Positions 1-7,636 of a stretch of DNA of 64,000 nucleotides are shown in pieces. This DNA is from Aquabacter sp040755535 (lineage in GTDB: Bacteria > Pseudomonadota > Alphaproteobacteria > Rhizobiales > Xanthobacteraceae): NCBI GenBank assembly GCA_040755535.1, contig JBFMAV010000002.1, positions 1 through 64,000 on the forward strand, in the 5' to 3' direction. Under the pieces are notes generated by a model, which did no database searches, was not told the DNA's origin, and worked only from the letters and a program-made list of their open reading frames with translations. Numbering within the stretch: position 1 is the first letter of the stretch; each line of letters opens with the position of its first letter. The position numbers were made by a program, and so were the translations under genes.

Positions 1-157
1 GCCGCTCTCTTTTTAGGTCCGATCGCGTCGCTCGCACTCGCCCTACTCCCCTTTTCAGCGCGCGAATGATGCATAAAAAGGCAATGAAACGGCGACGCGC
101 GCGTCAAGCGAAGATTTGCCGACTATTGCCTCACACTTGGGCAGCGGCTTCATCCAA

Positions 158-175
158 TTGTCATACCCCTGTTGC
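158..175 (+). promoter_or_regulatory. Candidate Pho box upstream of phnC
   Basis: Two heptamers, TTGTCAT and CTGTTGC, are separated by 4 bases. This is the 11-base direct-repeat spacing of a PhoB box, whose consensus is CTGTCAT-N4-CTGTCAT. The first half matches 6 of 7 positions and the second 4 of 7. It ends 42 bases before the phnC start, which suits activation of phnCDE1E2 under phosphate starvation. The assignment is inferred from motif and position only. Confidence 0.5.
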
Positions 176-217
176 GCGCCCGTTCTATCGCTCTGACCAA
201 CGCAGCGGAGCGTCTTC

Positions 218-1027
218 ATGCTGGAAATCGAAGGACTGACCTGCCGGTTCGGTGACAAGGTCGCCGTCAGCAACGTCAATCTTCACATCGCTCATGGGGC
301 GTTCGTCGGAGTGATCGGCCGTTCGGGTGCTGGAAAATCCACGCTCCTGCGCATGGTGAACCGTCTCCAGGACCCGACCGCCGGGCGGATCAGGTTTGAG
401 GGGCAGGACGTGACCTCCCTGCGTGGCCGGCAATTGCGCCTCTGGCGCGCCCAGGCGGCCATGATCTTCCAGCAATTCAATCTTGTGGGGCGGCTGGACG
501 TTCTGACGAACGTGCTGATGGGCCGCCTCTCCACCATGCCGTCGTGGCGGGCCTTCACGAAGGTCTGGAGCGACGAGGACAAGGCGCTCGCGCTGTCCGC
601 GCTCGACCAGTTCGACATGGCCCAGCTGGCGCCCCAGCGGGCCGACAGCCTCTCGGGGGGCCAGCAGCAACGCGTGGCCATCGCCCGTGCCCTGGTGCAG
701 GAGCCCGGCCTCATCCTGGCGGACGAGCCCATCGCGTCCTTGGATCCCCGGAATACGAAGATCGTCATGGATGCGCTTTTGCGCATCAACAAGCATTTCG
801 GAATCACGGTGCTGTGCAACCTGCATTCGCTCGATCTGGCCCGCAGCTATTGCGATCGCCTCGTCGGCATGGCCGGGGGCCAGGTGGTATTCGACGGCGC
901 GCCCGAGCGTCTGACCGACGATGTCGCGCGCGACCTCTACGGCCTTGAAGCCGGTGACGTGATGGAGGTCGGCGCCCCGGCCCATGACACGGTCGGCGCC
1001 GCCCTGCCCGCGGGGGTTCCCGCCTGA
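218..1027 (+). CDS. phnC: Phosphonate ABC transporter, ATP-binding protein
   Basis: This 269-residue protein is the cytoplasmic ATPase that powers phosphonate import through the PhnE permeases. A Walker A motif (GRSGAGKST) lies near residue 35, an LSGGQQQR signature near 145 and a Walker B motif (LILADEP) near 165, with a D-loop SLD after it. The length is normal for PhnC. It is the first gene of phnC-phnD-phnE1-phnE2, followed after 75 bases by the binding protein. The last 25 or so residues are Ala/Pro/Gly-rich and poorly conserved. The adjacent phnD, two phnE genes and C-P lyase genes exclude a generic ABC ATPase. A Pho-box-like repeat precedes it, suggesting phosphate control. Confidence 0.93.
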   Translation: MLEIEGLTCRFGDKVAVSNVNLHIAHGAFVGVIGRSGAGKSTLLRMVNRLQDPTAGRIRFEGQDVTSLRGRQLRLWRAQAAMIFQQFNLVGRLDVLTNVLMGRLSTMPSWRAFTKVWSDEDKALALSALDQFDMAQLAPQRADSLSGGQQQRVAIARALVQEPGLILADEPIASLDPRNTKIVMDALLRINKHFGITVLCNLHSLDLARSYCDRLVGMAGGQVVFDGAPERLTDDVARDLYGLEAGDVMEVGAPAHDTVGAALPAGVPA

Positions 1028-1102
1028 GGCGTCCCGGTTCGCCCCGTCCCGGTCCTGTTGTTGTTCTCGCGTTTCATCCCCGCATCCTCAAAGGAGCGAG
1101 AT

Positions 1103-2014
1103 ATGCTGACCCGTCGTTCTCTGATCGCCGCCGCCGCGGCGCTCACCTTCTCGGTGGGCACCGCCGCCGCGCAGGATTGGAAGGCCAAGTATCCCGAGCT
1201 GGTATTCGCTGTCATTCCGGCGGAGAACGCCTCGGGCGTCACGGAGCGCTACACCCCGCTCATGGACTATTTGAGCAAGCAGATCGGCACCAAGGTCACC
1301 CTGCGCATCGCCAACGACTATGCAGCCGTGATCGAGGGCCAGCGCGCCGGCAACATCCACATCGCCTCCTATGGCCCCTCCTCCTTCGCCCGCGCGCTCA
1401 TGACCGGCGCGAAGATCGACGCCTTCGCCATCGAGGTGAATCTCGACGGCACCAAGGGCTACCATTCGGTGCTCTATGTGAAGGCCGACAGCCCCTACAA
1501 ATCCATCGAGGATCTGAAGGGCAAGAATCTCTGCCTCGTGGACCCCAACTCCACCTCGGGCAACAACGTGCCGCGCTTCGCCCTGAGCAAAATGGGCATC
1601 AATCCCGATCAGTTCTTCGGCAAGGTGGTCTATGCCGGCTCCCACGAGAACGCGGTGATCGGCGTCGCGCAGGGCACCTGCGATGCCGCCTTCAACTGGT
1701 GGAACGACGAGCAGGAATCCAACCTCATGCGCATGGAGCGCAAGGGGATGGCGAAATATGCGGACTACCGGATCATCTTCAAGTCCGGGCAGATCGTGAA
1801 CTCGCCCGTCGCCTATCTGGACAGCCTGCCGGACGATCTGAAGACGGCGATCCGCACGGCCTTCTTCTCCATCGAGAAGAACGACAAGGCTGCCTTCGAC
1901 AAGATCTATGAAGGCAAGCAGCGCGTCTGGGAGCCCGTCACCAACGCGGCCTATGACGAGATCATCGCGCTGAACAAGTTCGTGGACGAACTGCGCAAGA
2001 AGAAGGGCTCCTGA
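1103..2014 (+). CDS. phnD: Phosphonate ABC transporter, periplasmic substrate-binding protein
   Basis: PhnD captures phosphonates in the periplasm and delivers them to PhnE1/PhnE2. The 303-residue product starts with a signal peptide carrying a twin-arginine-like n-region (TRRSL) and a hydrophobic alanine run, with a likely cut near residue 23 (AAAQ). The motif SYGPSSFARAL and a following run SGNNVPRF are typical of phosphate/phosphonate-binding proteins. I chose the ATG at 1103 rather than the upstream in-frame ATG at 1058, because an AAAGGAG ribosome site sits just before it and the signal peptide begins there. A strong stem-loop follows the gene. Confidence 0.93.
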   Translation: MLTRRSLIAAAAALTFSVGTAAAQDWKAKYPELVFAVIPAENASGVTERYTPLMDYLSKQIGTKVTLRIANDYAAVIEGQRAGNIHIASYGPSSFARALMTGAKIDAFAIEVNLDGTKGYHSVLYVKADSPYKSIEDLKGKNLCLVDPNSTSGNNVPRFALSKMGINPDQFFGKVVYAGSHENAVIGVAQGTCDAAFNWWNDEQESNLMRMERKGMAKYADYRIIFKSGQIVNSPVAYLDSLPDDLKTAIRTAFFSIEKNDKAAFDKIYEGKQRVWEPVTNAAYDEIIALNKFVDELRKKKGS

Positions 2015-2033
2015 GCCCTGCCTCCAGCTTGAC

Positions 2034-2060
2034 GGCCATGCCCGGCATCCGGGCATGGCC
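2034..2060 (+). other. Perfect 12-bp stem-loop between phnD and phnE1
   Basis: The arm GGCCATGCCCGG at 2034-2045 is exactly complementary to 2049-2060, with a 3-base loop CAT. No T-run follows, so it is probably not a Rho-independent terminator. Such hairpins after binding-protein genes often protect the upstream mRNA and lower downstream expression. The apparent phnE1 ATG (2055) lies inside the right arm. Confidence 0.75.
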
Positions 2061-2966
2061 TTGCCCCCGACGGGACACCCCTTGCAGCACGCGATCGTCC
2101 AGCTTCCCCCTGAGCAAATCGCGCCCCTCGCGCGCCATTACGACGAGGCCGTGGCGACGCGCCGGCGGCACACCTTGCTGGTGTTCGCGGCGGTTCTCGT
2201 CGGCATCGTCCTGTCCTGCTGGGGGGGAGAGGTCCGCCCCTCCGTCTTCATGGCCAATGCCCATCGGCTCGGGACCTATTTCTGGAACATCGTGCCGGTG
2301 CTTCGGTGGGACACGCTCGGCGCGGACCTGGCCGAGTGGTACTGGAACCTCGACGGCTGGCTGAAGCTCCTGTTCGAGACCGTGCTCATCGCCTATCTCG
2401 GCACGGTGTTCGGCGTACTGGGGGCGCTTCTGCTCTGCTTTTTGGCCAGCGCCAACCTGACCCGAAACACCCTGCTGCGCCTCACCGCCCGGCGGCTGCT
2501 GGAATTCTTCCGCACCGTGCCCGAGATCGTCTTCGCGCTGCTGTTCGTGGTGGCCTTCGGGCTCGGCGCCATGCCGGGCGTGCTGGCGCTCGCCATCCAC
2601 ACCATGGGCGCCCTCGGCAAGCTGTTCGCCGAGGTGGTGGAGAATATCGACATGAAGCCGGTGGACGGGGCCACCGCCGCCGGCGCGTCCTGGGCGCAGA
2701 CGGTGCGCTTCGCGGTCCTGCCGCAGGTCCTGTCCAATTTCGCCTCCTACGGGCTGCTGCGCTTCGAAGTGAATGTGCGCGAGGCCGCCATCATGGGCTT
2801 CGTCGGCGCCGGCGGGATCGGCCAGGATCTCGTGGAGGCGATCCGTAAATTCTATTATTCCGACGTCTCGGCCATCCTGCTGCTGATCATCGCGACCGTC
2901 ATGATCATCGACCTTGTGACGGAGCGGATCCGCCACGCGCTCATCGGCATGGATCAGTCCCGATGA
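2055..2966 (+). CDS. phnE: Phosphonate ABC transporter, permease (first PhnE)
   Basis: This is an inner-membrane permease of the phosphonate importer, up to 303 residues. It has a hydrophilic N-terminal section, a membrane segment near residues 35-52, and a binding-protein-dependent permease domain from about 105 to 300. The EAA-type loop lies around 195-230 (DGATAAGASWAQTVRF...LPQ) and a FVGAGGIGQ stretch follows. It ends ATGA-overlapping with phnE2. The annotated ATG is buried in a 12-bp hairpin and has no clear ribosome site, so translation may begin at a TTG at 2061 or 2082. Two tandem PhnE proteins, presumably a heterodimer, are common in rhizobia. Confidence 0.9.
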   Translation: MALPPTGHPLQHAIVQLPPEQIAPLARHYDEAVATRRRHTLLVFAAVLVGIVLSCWGGEVRPSVFMANAHRLGTYFWNIVPVLRWDTLGADLAEWYWNLDGWLKLLFETVLIAYLGTVFGVLGALLLCFLASANLTRNTLLRLTARRLLEFFRTVPEIVFALLFVVAFGLGAMPGVLALAIHTMGALGKLFAEVVENIDMKPVDGATAAGASWAQTVRFAVLPQVLSNFASYGLLRFEVNVREAAIMGFVGAGGIGQDLVEAIRKFYYSDVSAILLLIIATVMIIDLVTERIRHALIGMDQSR

Positions 2967-3826
2967 ACCGCGCCCGCCTCTCCCCCTCCGCCCCTGAGCG
3001 CGCCCGGCTGCTCGCCCTCCACCCCCATTATGCCGCGGGCCTCACCCCCACCCATATGGCCGCCATCGTGGTCCTTCTGGCCATGGCGGGCTTGGCCGCC
3101 TTCAGCATGTGGTACCTGGACTTTTCGATGCGGCGCATCGGCACCGGCATCGCGCAGCTCTTTCACTTCCTTACCTTGATGCTGCCGCCCGATCCGGGCC
3201 GGCAGTTGCCGCTCTATCTCCACGCCCTCGGCGAGACGCTCGCCATCGCCTTCCTCGGCACGGTCGCGGGCGCGGTGCTGGCCCTGCCCTTCGGGCTCCT
3301 GGCCGCCAAGAACGTGGTGTCGAACCCGGCGCTGCATTTTGGCGTGCGGCGGCTGCTGGATGTCCTGCGGGGGATCGACAAGCTGATCTGGGCCTTGATC
3401 TATGTGACGGTGGTGGGCCTCGGCCCCTTCGCCGGCATCCTTGCCATTGCCACCGCCTCGGTGGGCGAGCTTGGCAAACTGTTTTCCGAGGCGGTGGAAG
3501 CCTCCGACCGCAAGCCGGTCGAAGGCATCGTCTCCTGCGGCGGCTCTCAGGCGGATTCGGTGCGTTTCGCGCTGTTTCCCCAGGTGCTTCCGGTCCTGGC
3601 CAGCCAGGTGCTCTATTATTTCGAGTCCAATTCCCGCCAGTCCACCATCGTCGGCATCGTCGGCGCCGGGGGCCTCGGCCTTCACCTTGCCGAGCAGATC
3701 CGCATCCTGGAATGGCAGAAGGTCAGCTTCCTCATTCTCATGATGCTGGTGATGGTGGGGGTGATCGACTTCATCTCCTCGCGCCTGCGCTTCGCCATCA
3801 TCGGCCGGCGGCCGGTCAATGTCTGA
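2963..3826 (+). CDS. phnE: Phosphonate ABC transporter, permease (second PhnE)
   Basis: This 287-residue membrane permease overlaps phnE1 by four bases (ATGA), so the two are probably translationally coupled. It carries the same layout as phnE1: one N-terminal membrane segment near residue 35, then a permease domain with an EAA loop (PVEGIVSCGGSQADSVRFALFPQ) and an IVGAGGLG stretch. PhnE1 and PhnE2 are clearly paralogous but diverged, as expected for a heterodimeric channel. Its stop lies only 6 bases from the stop of the convergent flavin-protein gene, leaving no room for a separate terminator. Confidence 0.92.
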   Translation: MNRARLSPSAPERARLLALHPHYAAGLTPTHMAAIVVLLAMAGLAAFSMWYLDFSMRRIGTGIAQLFHFLTLMLPPDPGRQLPLYLHALGETLAIAFLGTVAGAVLALPFGLLAAKNVVSNPALHFGVRRLLDVLRGIDKLIWALIYVTVVGLGPFAGILAIATASVGELGKLFSEAVEASDRKPVEGIVSCGGSQADSVRFALFPQVLPVLASQVLYYFESNSRQSTIVGIVGAGGLGLHLAEQIRILEWQKVSFLILMMLVMVGVIDFISSRLRFAIIGRRPVNV

Positions 3827-3832
3827 CCGTTG

Positions 3833-4444
3833 TCAGTAGAGAACCTCCCGGTAGCGGCGCAGCATCGCCTCCTGGCTCTCTGCGGCAAAGGCACCCTCGG
3901 TGTGGTCCTGAAGCATTTCCCCCATGGTGGGCAATGCGCTGCGGGGAACTTGCGCCTCCTGGCTCCACAACGCCGAGCGCATCAGCGCTTTTGCGCAGTG
4001 TAGATAGGCTTCCCGGACCTTAATGCGGATCACGCTCAAGGGCCGCTTGCCCGAGACCTCGAAGCGCGCGGTCAGGGCCGGGTCGGTGTGGATCTCGGCG
4101 GTGCCGTTTACGCGCAGGGTCTCGTCCACGCCGGGGATCAGGAACAGCAGGCCGACCCCCGGCCGCGCGATGATATTCTCGAGGCTGTCGAGCCGGTTGT
4201 TACCGGGCCGGTCAGGCAACAGGAGTGTCGTGTCGTCTTCGACCGCGACAAATCCGGGCGCGTCGCCTCGGGGCGAGACGTCACTCGTGCCATCCGCCCC
4301 GCCGGTGGCGAGCAGCAGGAAGGGGCTCAGCGCGATAAACCGACGGCAATGGATATCAAGGGCGGGAATAACCTTCGCGACAGACCGGGCGTTCGCGGGC
4401 TTGTAGACCGCTCTCAGCTCGGCCAGCGTTTCAATGCGCGACAT
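3833..4444 (-). CDS. Pyridoxamine 5'-phosphate oxidase-like FMN-binding split-barrel protein
   Basis: This 203-residue protein belongs to the pyridoxamine-phosphate-oxidase-like split-barrel families. Recognisable blocks are FLLLATGGADGTSDVSPRGD near residues 45-65, LLLPDRPGNNRLDSLENI near 75-95 and VGLLFLIPG near 100. These usually bind FMN and reduce or sense small molecules. It is not PdxH itself, because the canonical PdxH C-terminal region is absent. The ATG at 4444 follows GAGGTG and fits better than the GTG at 4450. It lies 7 bases after phnF on the same strand, so it should share the phnF promoter. Its role in phosphonate metabolism is unknown. Confidence 0.75.
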   Translation of the reverse strand: MSRIETLAELRAVYKPANARSVAKVIPALDIHCRRFIALSPFLLLATGGADGTSDVSPRGDAPGFVAVEDDTTLLLPDRPGNNRLDSLENIIARPGVGLLFLIPGVDETLRVNGTAEIHTDPALTARFEVSGKRPLSVIRIKVREAYLHCAKALMRSALWSQEAQVPRSALPTMGEMLQDHTEGAFAAESQEAMLRRYREVLY

Positions 4445-4451
4445 CTCCACC

Positions 4452-5216
4452 TCAAGGCTTGATCACCAATTGGACCCGATCCGCGGCGAAGCTGGAGCGG
4501 CCCCATTGAAGCGGCGCGCCGTTCACTTCCACATCCACCCGTTCGACGACCAGGACCGTGCGCCCCGGCGCGAGGGACAGACGCTCCTGCTCCAATTCGT
4601 TGGCAGCGCGACCGGTGATGCGGGTTTCCTTGCGCCGATAATCCTGGATGCCCAGCGTGGCAAGAGCGCGCGTCAGGGAACCGGTGGCCGAATAAATCAG
4701 GTCCAGATCCCGGCAACGGCTTTGCGGGAAATAGGAGCGTCCGAACGAAATCGGCACGCCGTCCGCCTCGTGGATGCTGTCAATGCGCAGCACCGCCGTC
4801 CCTTCAGGCACCATCAGCTCGCGGGCAATTTCACCGTGGGCCTCTTCCACCGCCGAACCCAGACAACGGCCAAACGGCTCGCGCCCGCCTGCGGATACGA
4901 TTTCGCTGAAGCGCGTGCGCGATCCGATGGGATAGCGCAGCGGGGGCTCCTTCACAAAGGTCCCGCGCCCGGCGGTCGCTTCGACCATGCCCTTTTCCGC
5001 CAGCACCGACAGTGCGCGCCGAACCGTATGACGATTGACCCCGAACTTTGCGGAGAGGTCGGCCTCCACCGGCAGCTGCGCCCCCGCCGGATAGATGCCC
5101 GCGCCGATCTGCCATTCCAGGCGCGCGGCGATCTGCTTCCACAGGGCGACGCCGCTGCCGCGCGTCACATCCTCTTGTGGGCCGTCCGTCATCGCGGCGT
5201 GATCGAAGGCATCCAT
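4452..5216 (-). CDS. phnF: GntR/HutC-family transcriptional regulator of phosphonate genes
   Basis: This 254-residue regulator has an N-terminal winged helix typical of GntR proteins (residues about 20-90, including FGVNRHTVRRALSVLAEKG) and a C-terminal UTRA ligand-binding domain of the HutC subfamily. It probably represses the divergent phnG operon and itself. I prefer the ATG at 5216, which has GAGGAGAC just upstream. The in-frame ATG at 5258 overlaps the palindromic operator and has no ribosome site. It is followed closely by the flavin-protein gene. The name rests on family plus context between phnE2 and phnG. Confidence 0.88.
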   Translation of the reverse strand: MDAFDHAAMTDGPQEDVTRGSGVALWKQIAARLEWQIGAGIYPAGAQLPVEADLSAKFGVNRHTVRRALSVLAEKGMVEATAGRGTFVKEPPLRYPIGSRTRFSEIVSAGGREPFGRCLGSAVEEAHGEIARELMVPEGTAVLRIDSIHEADGVPISFGRSYFPQSRCRDLDLIYSATGSLTRALATLGIQDYRRKETRITGRAANELEQERLSLAPGRTVLVVERVDVEVNGAPLQWGRSSFAADRVQLVIKP

Positions 5217-5256
5217 AGTCTCCTCGCTCCCCTGGGAAACCGTGCCGCTGGCGTTC

Positions 5257-5280
5257 ATTTGTATAATTAACTATACAAAT
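5257..5280. promoter_or_regulatory. Palindromic operator, probable PhnF site
   Basis: A perfect inverted repeat has 9-base arms, ATTTGTATA and TATACAAAT, and a 6-base spacer ATTAAC. It lies in the divergent region between phnF (start 5216) and phnG (start 5344). GntR/HutC regulators bind short AT-containing palindromes of this kind (GTATA...TATAC), so it is the natural PhnF operator controlling both directions. Binding is inferred; the symmetry is seen directly. Confidence 0.8.
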
Positions 5281-5343
5281 GTTGTCCAGCGCGCTATGGG
5301 TCCGCTGCCCACCTGAGAGTGTACCAGGGACAGGGGATATGCC

Positions 5344-5796
5344 ATGGCGAAGGAGCCGCATTCGAGCGGCCGGCGGGCCATGATGGCCGTGCTGGCGCAA
5401 GCGTCGCAGATGGAATTGGACGGGGTCGTCGACCGGTTCGCGCCCTTGCCGCCGCTGGAGGACATTCGTCCGCCGGAGACGGGACTGTGCATGCTCCGCG
5501 GCCGCATTGGTGGGGATGGGTCCCCGTTCAACCTCGGGGAAGCGACCGTGACGCGCGCGGCGGTGCGTCTCAACGATCATATCGGTGTGTCCTATCTGCT
5601 CGGCCGGGCGCCGGATCGGGCGCGGGCGGCCGCCCTGATCGACGCCTTATGGCAGGATGCTGCGGCGCGGCCGGCCGTGGAACTGGCACTCGCTGCGGTC
5701 CGGACCCGCATCGAGGCCGACCGGAACCGGGAAGCTGCCGCAACAGACAGCACGCGGGTCGAGTTCTTCACGCTGGCGCGGGGAGAAGACACGTGA
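5344..5796 (+). CDS. phnG: C-P lyase core complex subunit PhnG
   Basis: PhnG is part of the PhnGHIJ core complex that degrades phosphonates. With PhnI, PhnH and PhnL it makes the 5'-triphosphate phosphonate intermediate from MgATP. The 150-residue length matches the family, and conserved family sequence is visible in the N-terminal half (RRAMMAVLAQAS, near residue 10), in GLCMLRGRIGGDGSPFNLGE (residues about 48-67) and in DHIGVSYLLGR. The start has a GGGGATATGCC context and is the first codon of an eight-gene run. Its stop overlaps the GTG start of phnH. It lies 64 bases downstream of the putative PhnF operator. Confidence 0.93.
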   Translation: MAKEPHSSGRRAMMAVLAQASQMELDGVVDRFAPLPPLEDIRPPETGLCMLRGRIGGDGSPFNLGEATVTRAAVRLNDHIGVSYLLGRAPDRARAAALIDALWQDAAARPAVELALAAVRTRIEADRNREAAATDSTRVEFFTLARGEDT

Positions 5797-6446
5797 GCCC
5801 CCCTTCGCTCGCCCCCGGATTTTCCGAACCTGCGCGGGACTCACAGCGCGTGTTCCGCGCGCTCATGGCGGCCATGGCGGAGCCGGGAAAGATCCTGCCG
5901 CTCCCCGCCGGCTTAAACCCGCCCGCGCCTTTAACCTCGGAATTAGCGGCCTTGGCGCTGACCCTGCTGGACTTTGAGACATCCGTCTGGCTCGATGATC
6001 CGCTGGCCAAGGCCGAGCCCGTATTGGATTTCCTGCGGTTCCACACCTCGGCCCGCATTGTCGGCGCGCCGGGCGAGGCCCAGTTCGCGCTCATCAGCGA
6101 GGCGGCAGCCCTGCCGCCTCTGTCAGAATTCGCCTGCGGCGAGCCGGACTTCCCAGACCGATCCGCAACGCTTCTCATCCGTGTCGCGCGCATCTCGGAT
6201 GTCCCCTTCCGGCTGTCAGGGCCGGGGCTCAAGGAGGATCGCCCGTTCGGGGCTGATCCGCTTCCGCCCGATTTCGCGGAGCGTATGGCTGCGAACCGCG
6301 CGCTCTTCCCCCTCGGTGTGGATCTCGTCCTCGCCGCCCCGGGCGAGATCGTCTGTCTGCCGCGCTCGGTGGTGATCGCCACCCCGGACGCACCGCATGT
6401 CCTGCCGCATGTCCTGCCGCGTGTCCCGGACCTTGAGGAGTCATAG
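5793..6446 (+). CDS. phnH: C-P lyase core complex subunit PhnH
   Basis: This 217-residue subunit of the C-P lyase core binds the complex as a PLP-transferase-fold relative without PLP. The GTG start at 5793 overlaps the phnG stop (GTGA), and the first residues SPPSLAPGFSEPARDSQRVF match the usual PhnH N-terminus. The frame is open far upstream, but that extension only shadows phnG. The conserved block VFRALMAAMAEPG lies around residues 19-31, and the C-terminal GVDLVLAAPGEIVCLPRS near 170-190. An imperfect repeat, twice encoding H-V-L-P near the end, adds a few residues. phnI follows after 2 bases. Confidence 0.93.
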   Translation: MSPPSLAPGFSEPARDSQRVFRALMAAMAEPGKILPLPAGLNPPAPLTSELAALALTLLDFETSVWLDDPLAKAEPVLDFLRFHTSARIVGAPGEAQFALISEAAALPPLSEFACGEPDFPDRSATLLIRVARISDVPFRLSGPGLKEDRPFGADPLPPDFAERMAANRALFPLGVDLVLAAPGEIVCLPRSVVIATPDAPHVLPHVLPRVPDLEES

Positions 6447-6448
6447 CC

Positions 6449-7636
6449 ATGTATGTGGCGGTGAAAGGCGGCGCACGCGCCATTCGCAAGGCCCATGCGC
6501 TGCTGGCGCAGGCGCGGCGCGGCGATCCCAGCGTTCCGGAGATCGGCATCGATCAAATCCGGGAGCAACTGGCGCTGGCGGTGGACCGGGTAATGGCCGA
6601 GGGAAGCCTCTATGATCCCGATCTTGCCGCCCTCGCCCTCAAGCAGGCGCGCGGGGATACGATCGAGGCCATCTTCCTGGTGCGCGCCCTGCGGACGACG
6701 TTGCCGCGCTTCGGCGCGAGCCTGCCGGTGGACACCGGCGCCATGCGGGTGAAGCGGCGTATCTCGGCCACGTTCAAGGACATCCCCGGTGGGCAGATCC
6801 TCGGTCCCACCTTCGATTATACTCATCGGCTGCTGGACCCTGCGCTCGCCACTGTGGCGGCCCCCGCCCCCACGCCCTCAACCGCCCCACCTGCCGGCAA
6901 GGCGCCGGCCAAGGCGGGCGCCATCGCGTCCAAGGGCGAGAGCAAGACGGATGCGCCGGCAGAGCGCGGTCCGCCCCCCGCACGCGTGACGGATCTGCTC
7001 GGAGCCGAGGGGCTGATGGAGATGTCCCCGCCGGACACGGGGGACGAGCCCCCCGATCTCACGCGCGAACCCCTCTCCTTTCCCGCCGACCGCGCAACCC
7101 GGCTTCAGAACCTCGCCCGTGGCGATGAGGGGTTCCTGCTGGCGCTCGGCTATTCCACGCAACGCGGTTATGCCCGCACCCATCCGTTCGTGGGCGAAAT
7201 CCGCATGGGCATGGTCGAGGTGGAGGTGTTCGCTGAAGAAGTGGGGTTCGCCGTTCCGCTTGGAGAGATCACCCTCACGGAATGCCAGATGGTGAACCAG
7301 TTCCACGGGAGCGCGGAAGCCCCGCCCCAGTTCACGCGCGGCTATGGCCTCGTGTTCGGCCAATCCGAGCGCAAGGCCATGTCCATGGCCCTGGTGGATC
7401 GGTCCTTGCGATGGGCCGAACTGGGGGAGGAGAAAACCGCGCCGGCTCAGGATGCCGAGTTCGTCCTGTCCCACTCGGACAATGTGCAGGCCACAGGCTT
7501 CGTCGAGCATCTCAAGCTGCCCCATTACGTCGACTTCCAGGCCGAGCTTGATCTGGTGCGCCGCCTGCGCGCGGAACATGCGGAGCGGGCCGGCGGCGCG
7601 CGGGCCGATGGCGAAGATGAGGAGCTCGTCCCATGA
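6449..7636 (+). CDS. phnI: C-P lyase core complex subunit PhnI (purine nucleosidase/transferase)
   Basis: PhnI displaces the adenine of ATP with phosphonate, with PhnG, PhnH and PhnL, to form a ribosyl-triphosphate phosphonate. The 395-residue protein is about 40 longer than the well-studied E. coli form. The extra length sits in an Ala/Pro/Lys-rich, probably disordered stretch around residues 132-185. Conserved parts flank it: the N-terminal MYVAVKGGARAIRKAH and the later LGYSTQRGYARTHPFVGEIRMG, CQMVNQF and GLVFGQSERKAMSMALVDR. It starts 2 bases after phnH and overlaps phnJ by four bases. Confidence 0.94.
   Translation: MYVAVKGGARAIRKAHALLAQARRGDPSVPEIGIDQIREQLALAVDRVMAEGSLYDPDLAALALKQARGDTIEAIFLVRALRTTLPRFGASLPVDTGAMRVKRRISATFKDIPGGQILGPTFDYTHRLLDPALATVAAPAPTPSTAPPAGKAPAKAGAIASKGESKTDAPAERGPPPARVTDLLGAEGLMEMSPPDTGDEPPDLTREPLSFPADRATRLQNLARGDEGFLLALGYSTQRGYARTHPFVGEIRMGMVEVEVFAEEVGFAVPLGEITLTECQMVNQFHGSAEAPPQFTRGYGLVFGQSERKAMSMALVDRSLRWAELGEEKTAPAQDAEFVLSHSDNVQATGFVEHLKLPHYVDFQAELDLVRRLRAEHAERAGGARADGEDEELVP

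Noticed and set aside
185..985. A 266-codon open frame opposite phnC
   Set aside because: It is a shadow of phnC, whose motifs and operon place are secure.
3827..3832. Terminator between phnE2 and the flavoprotein gene
   Set aside because: Only 6 bases separate the convergent stops, and no hairpin of useful length was found.
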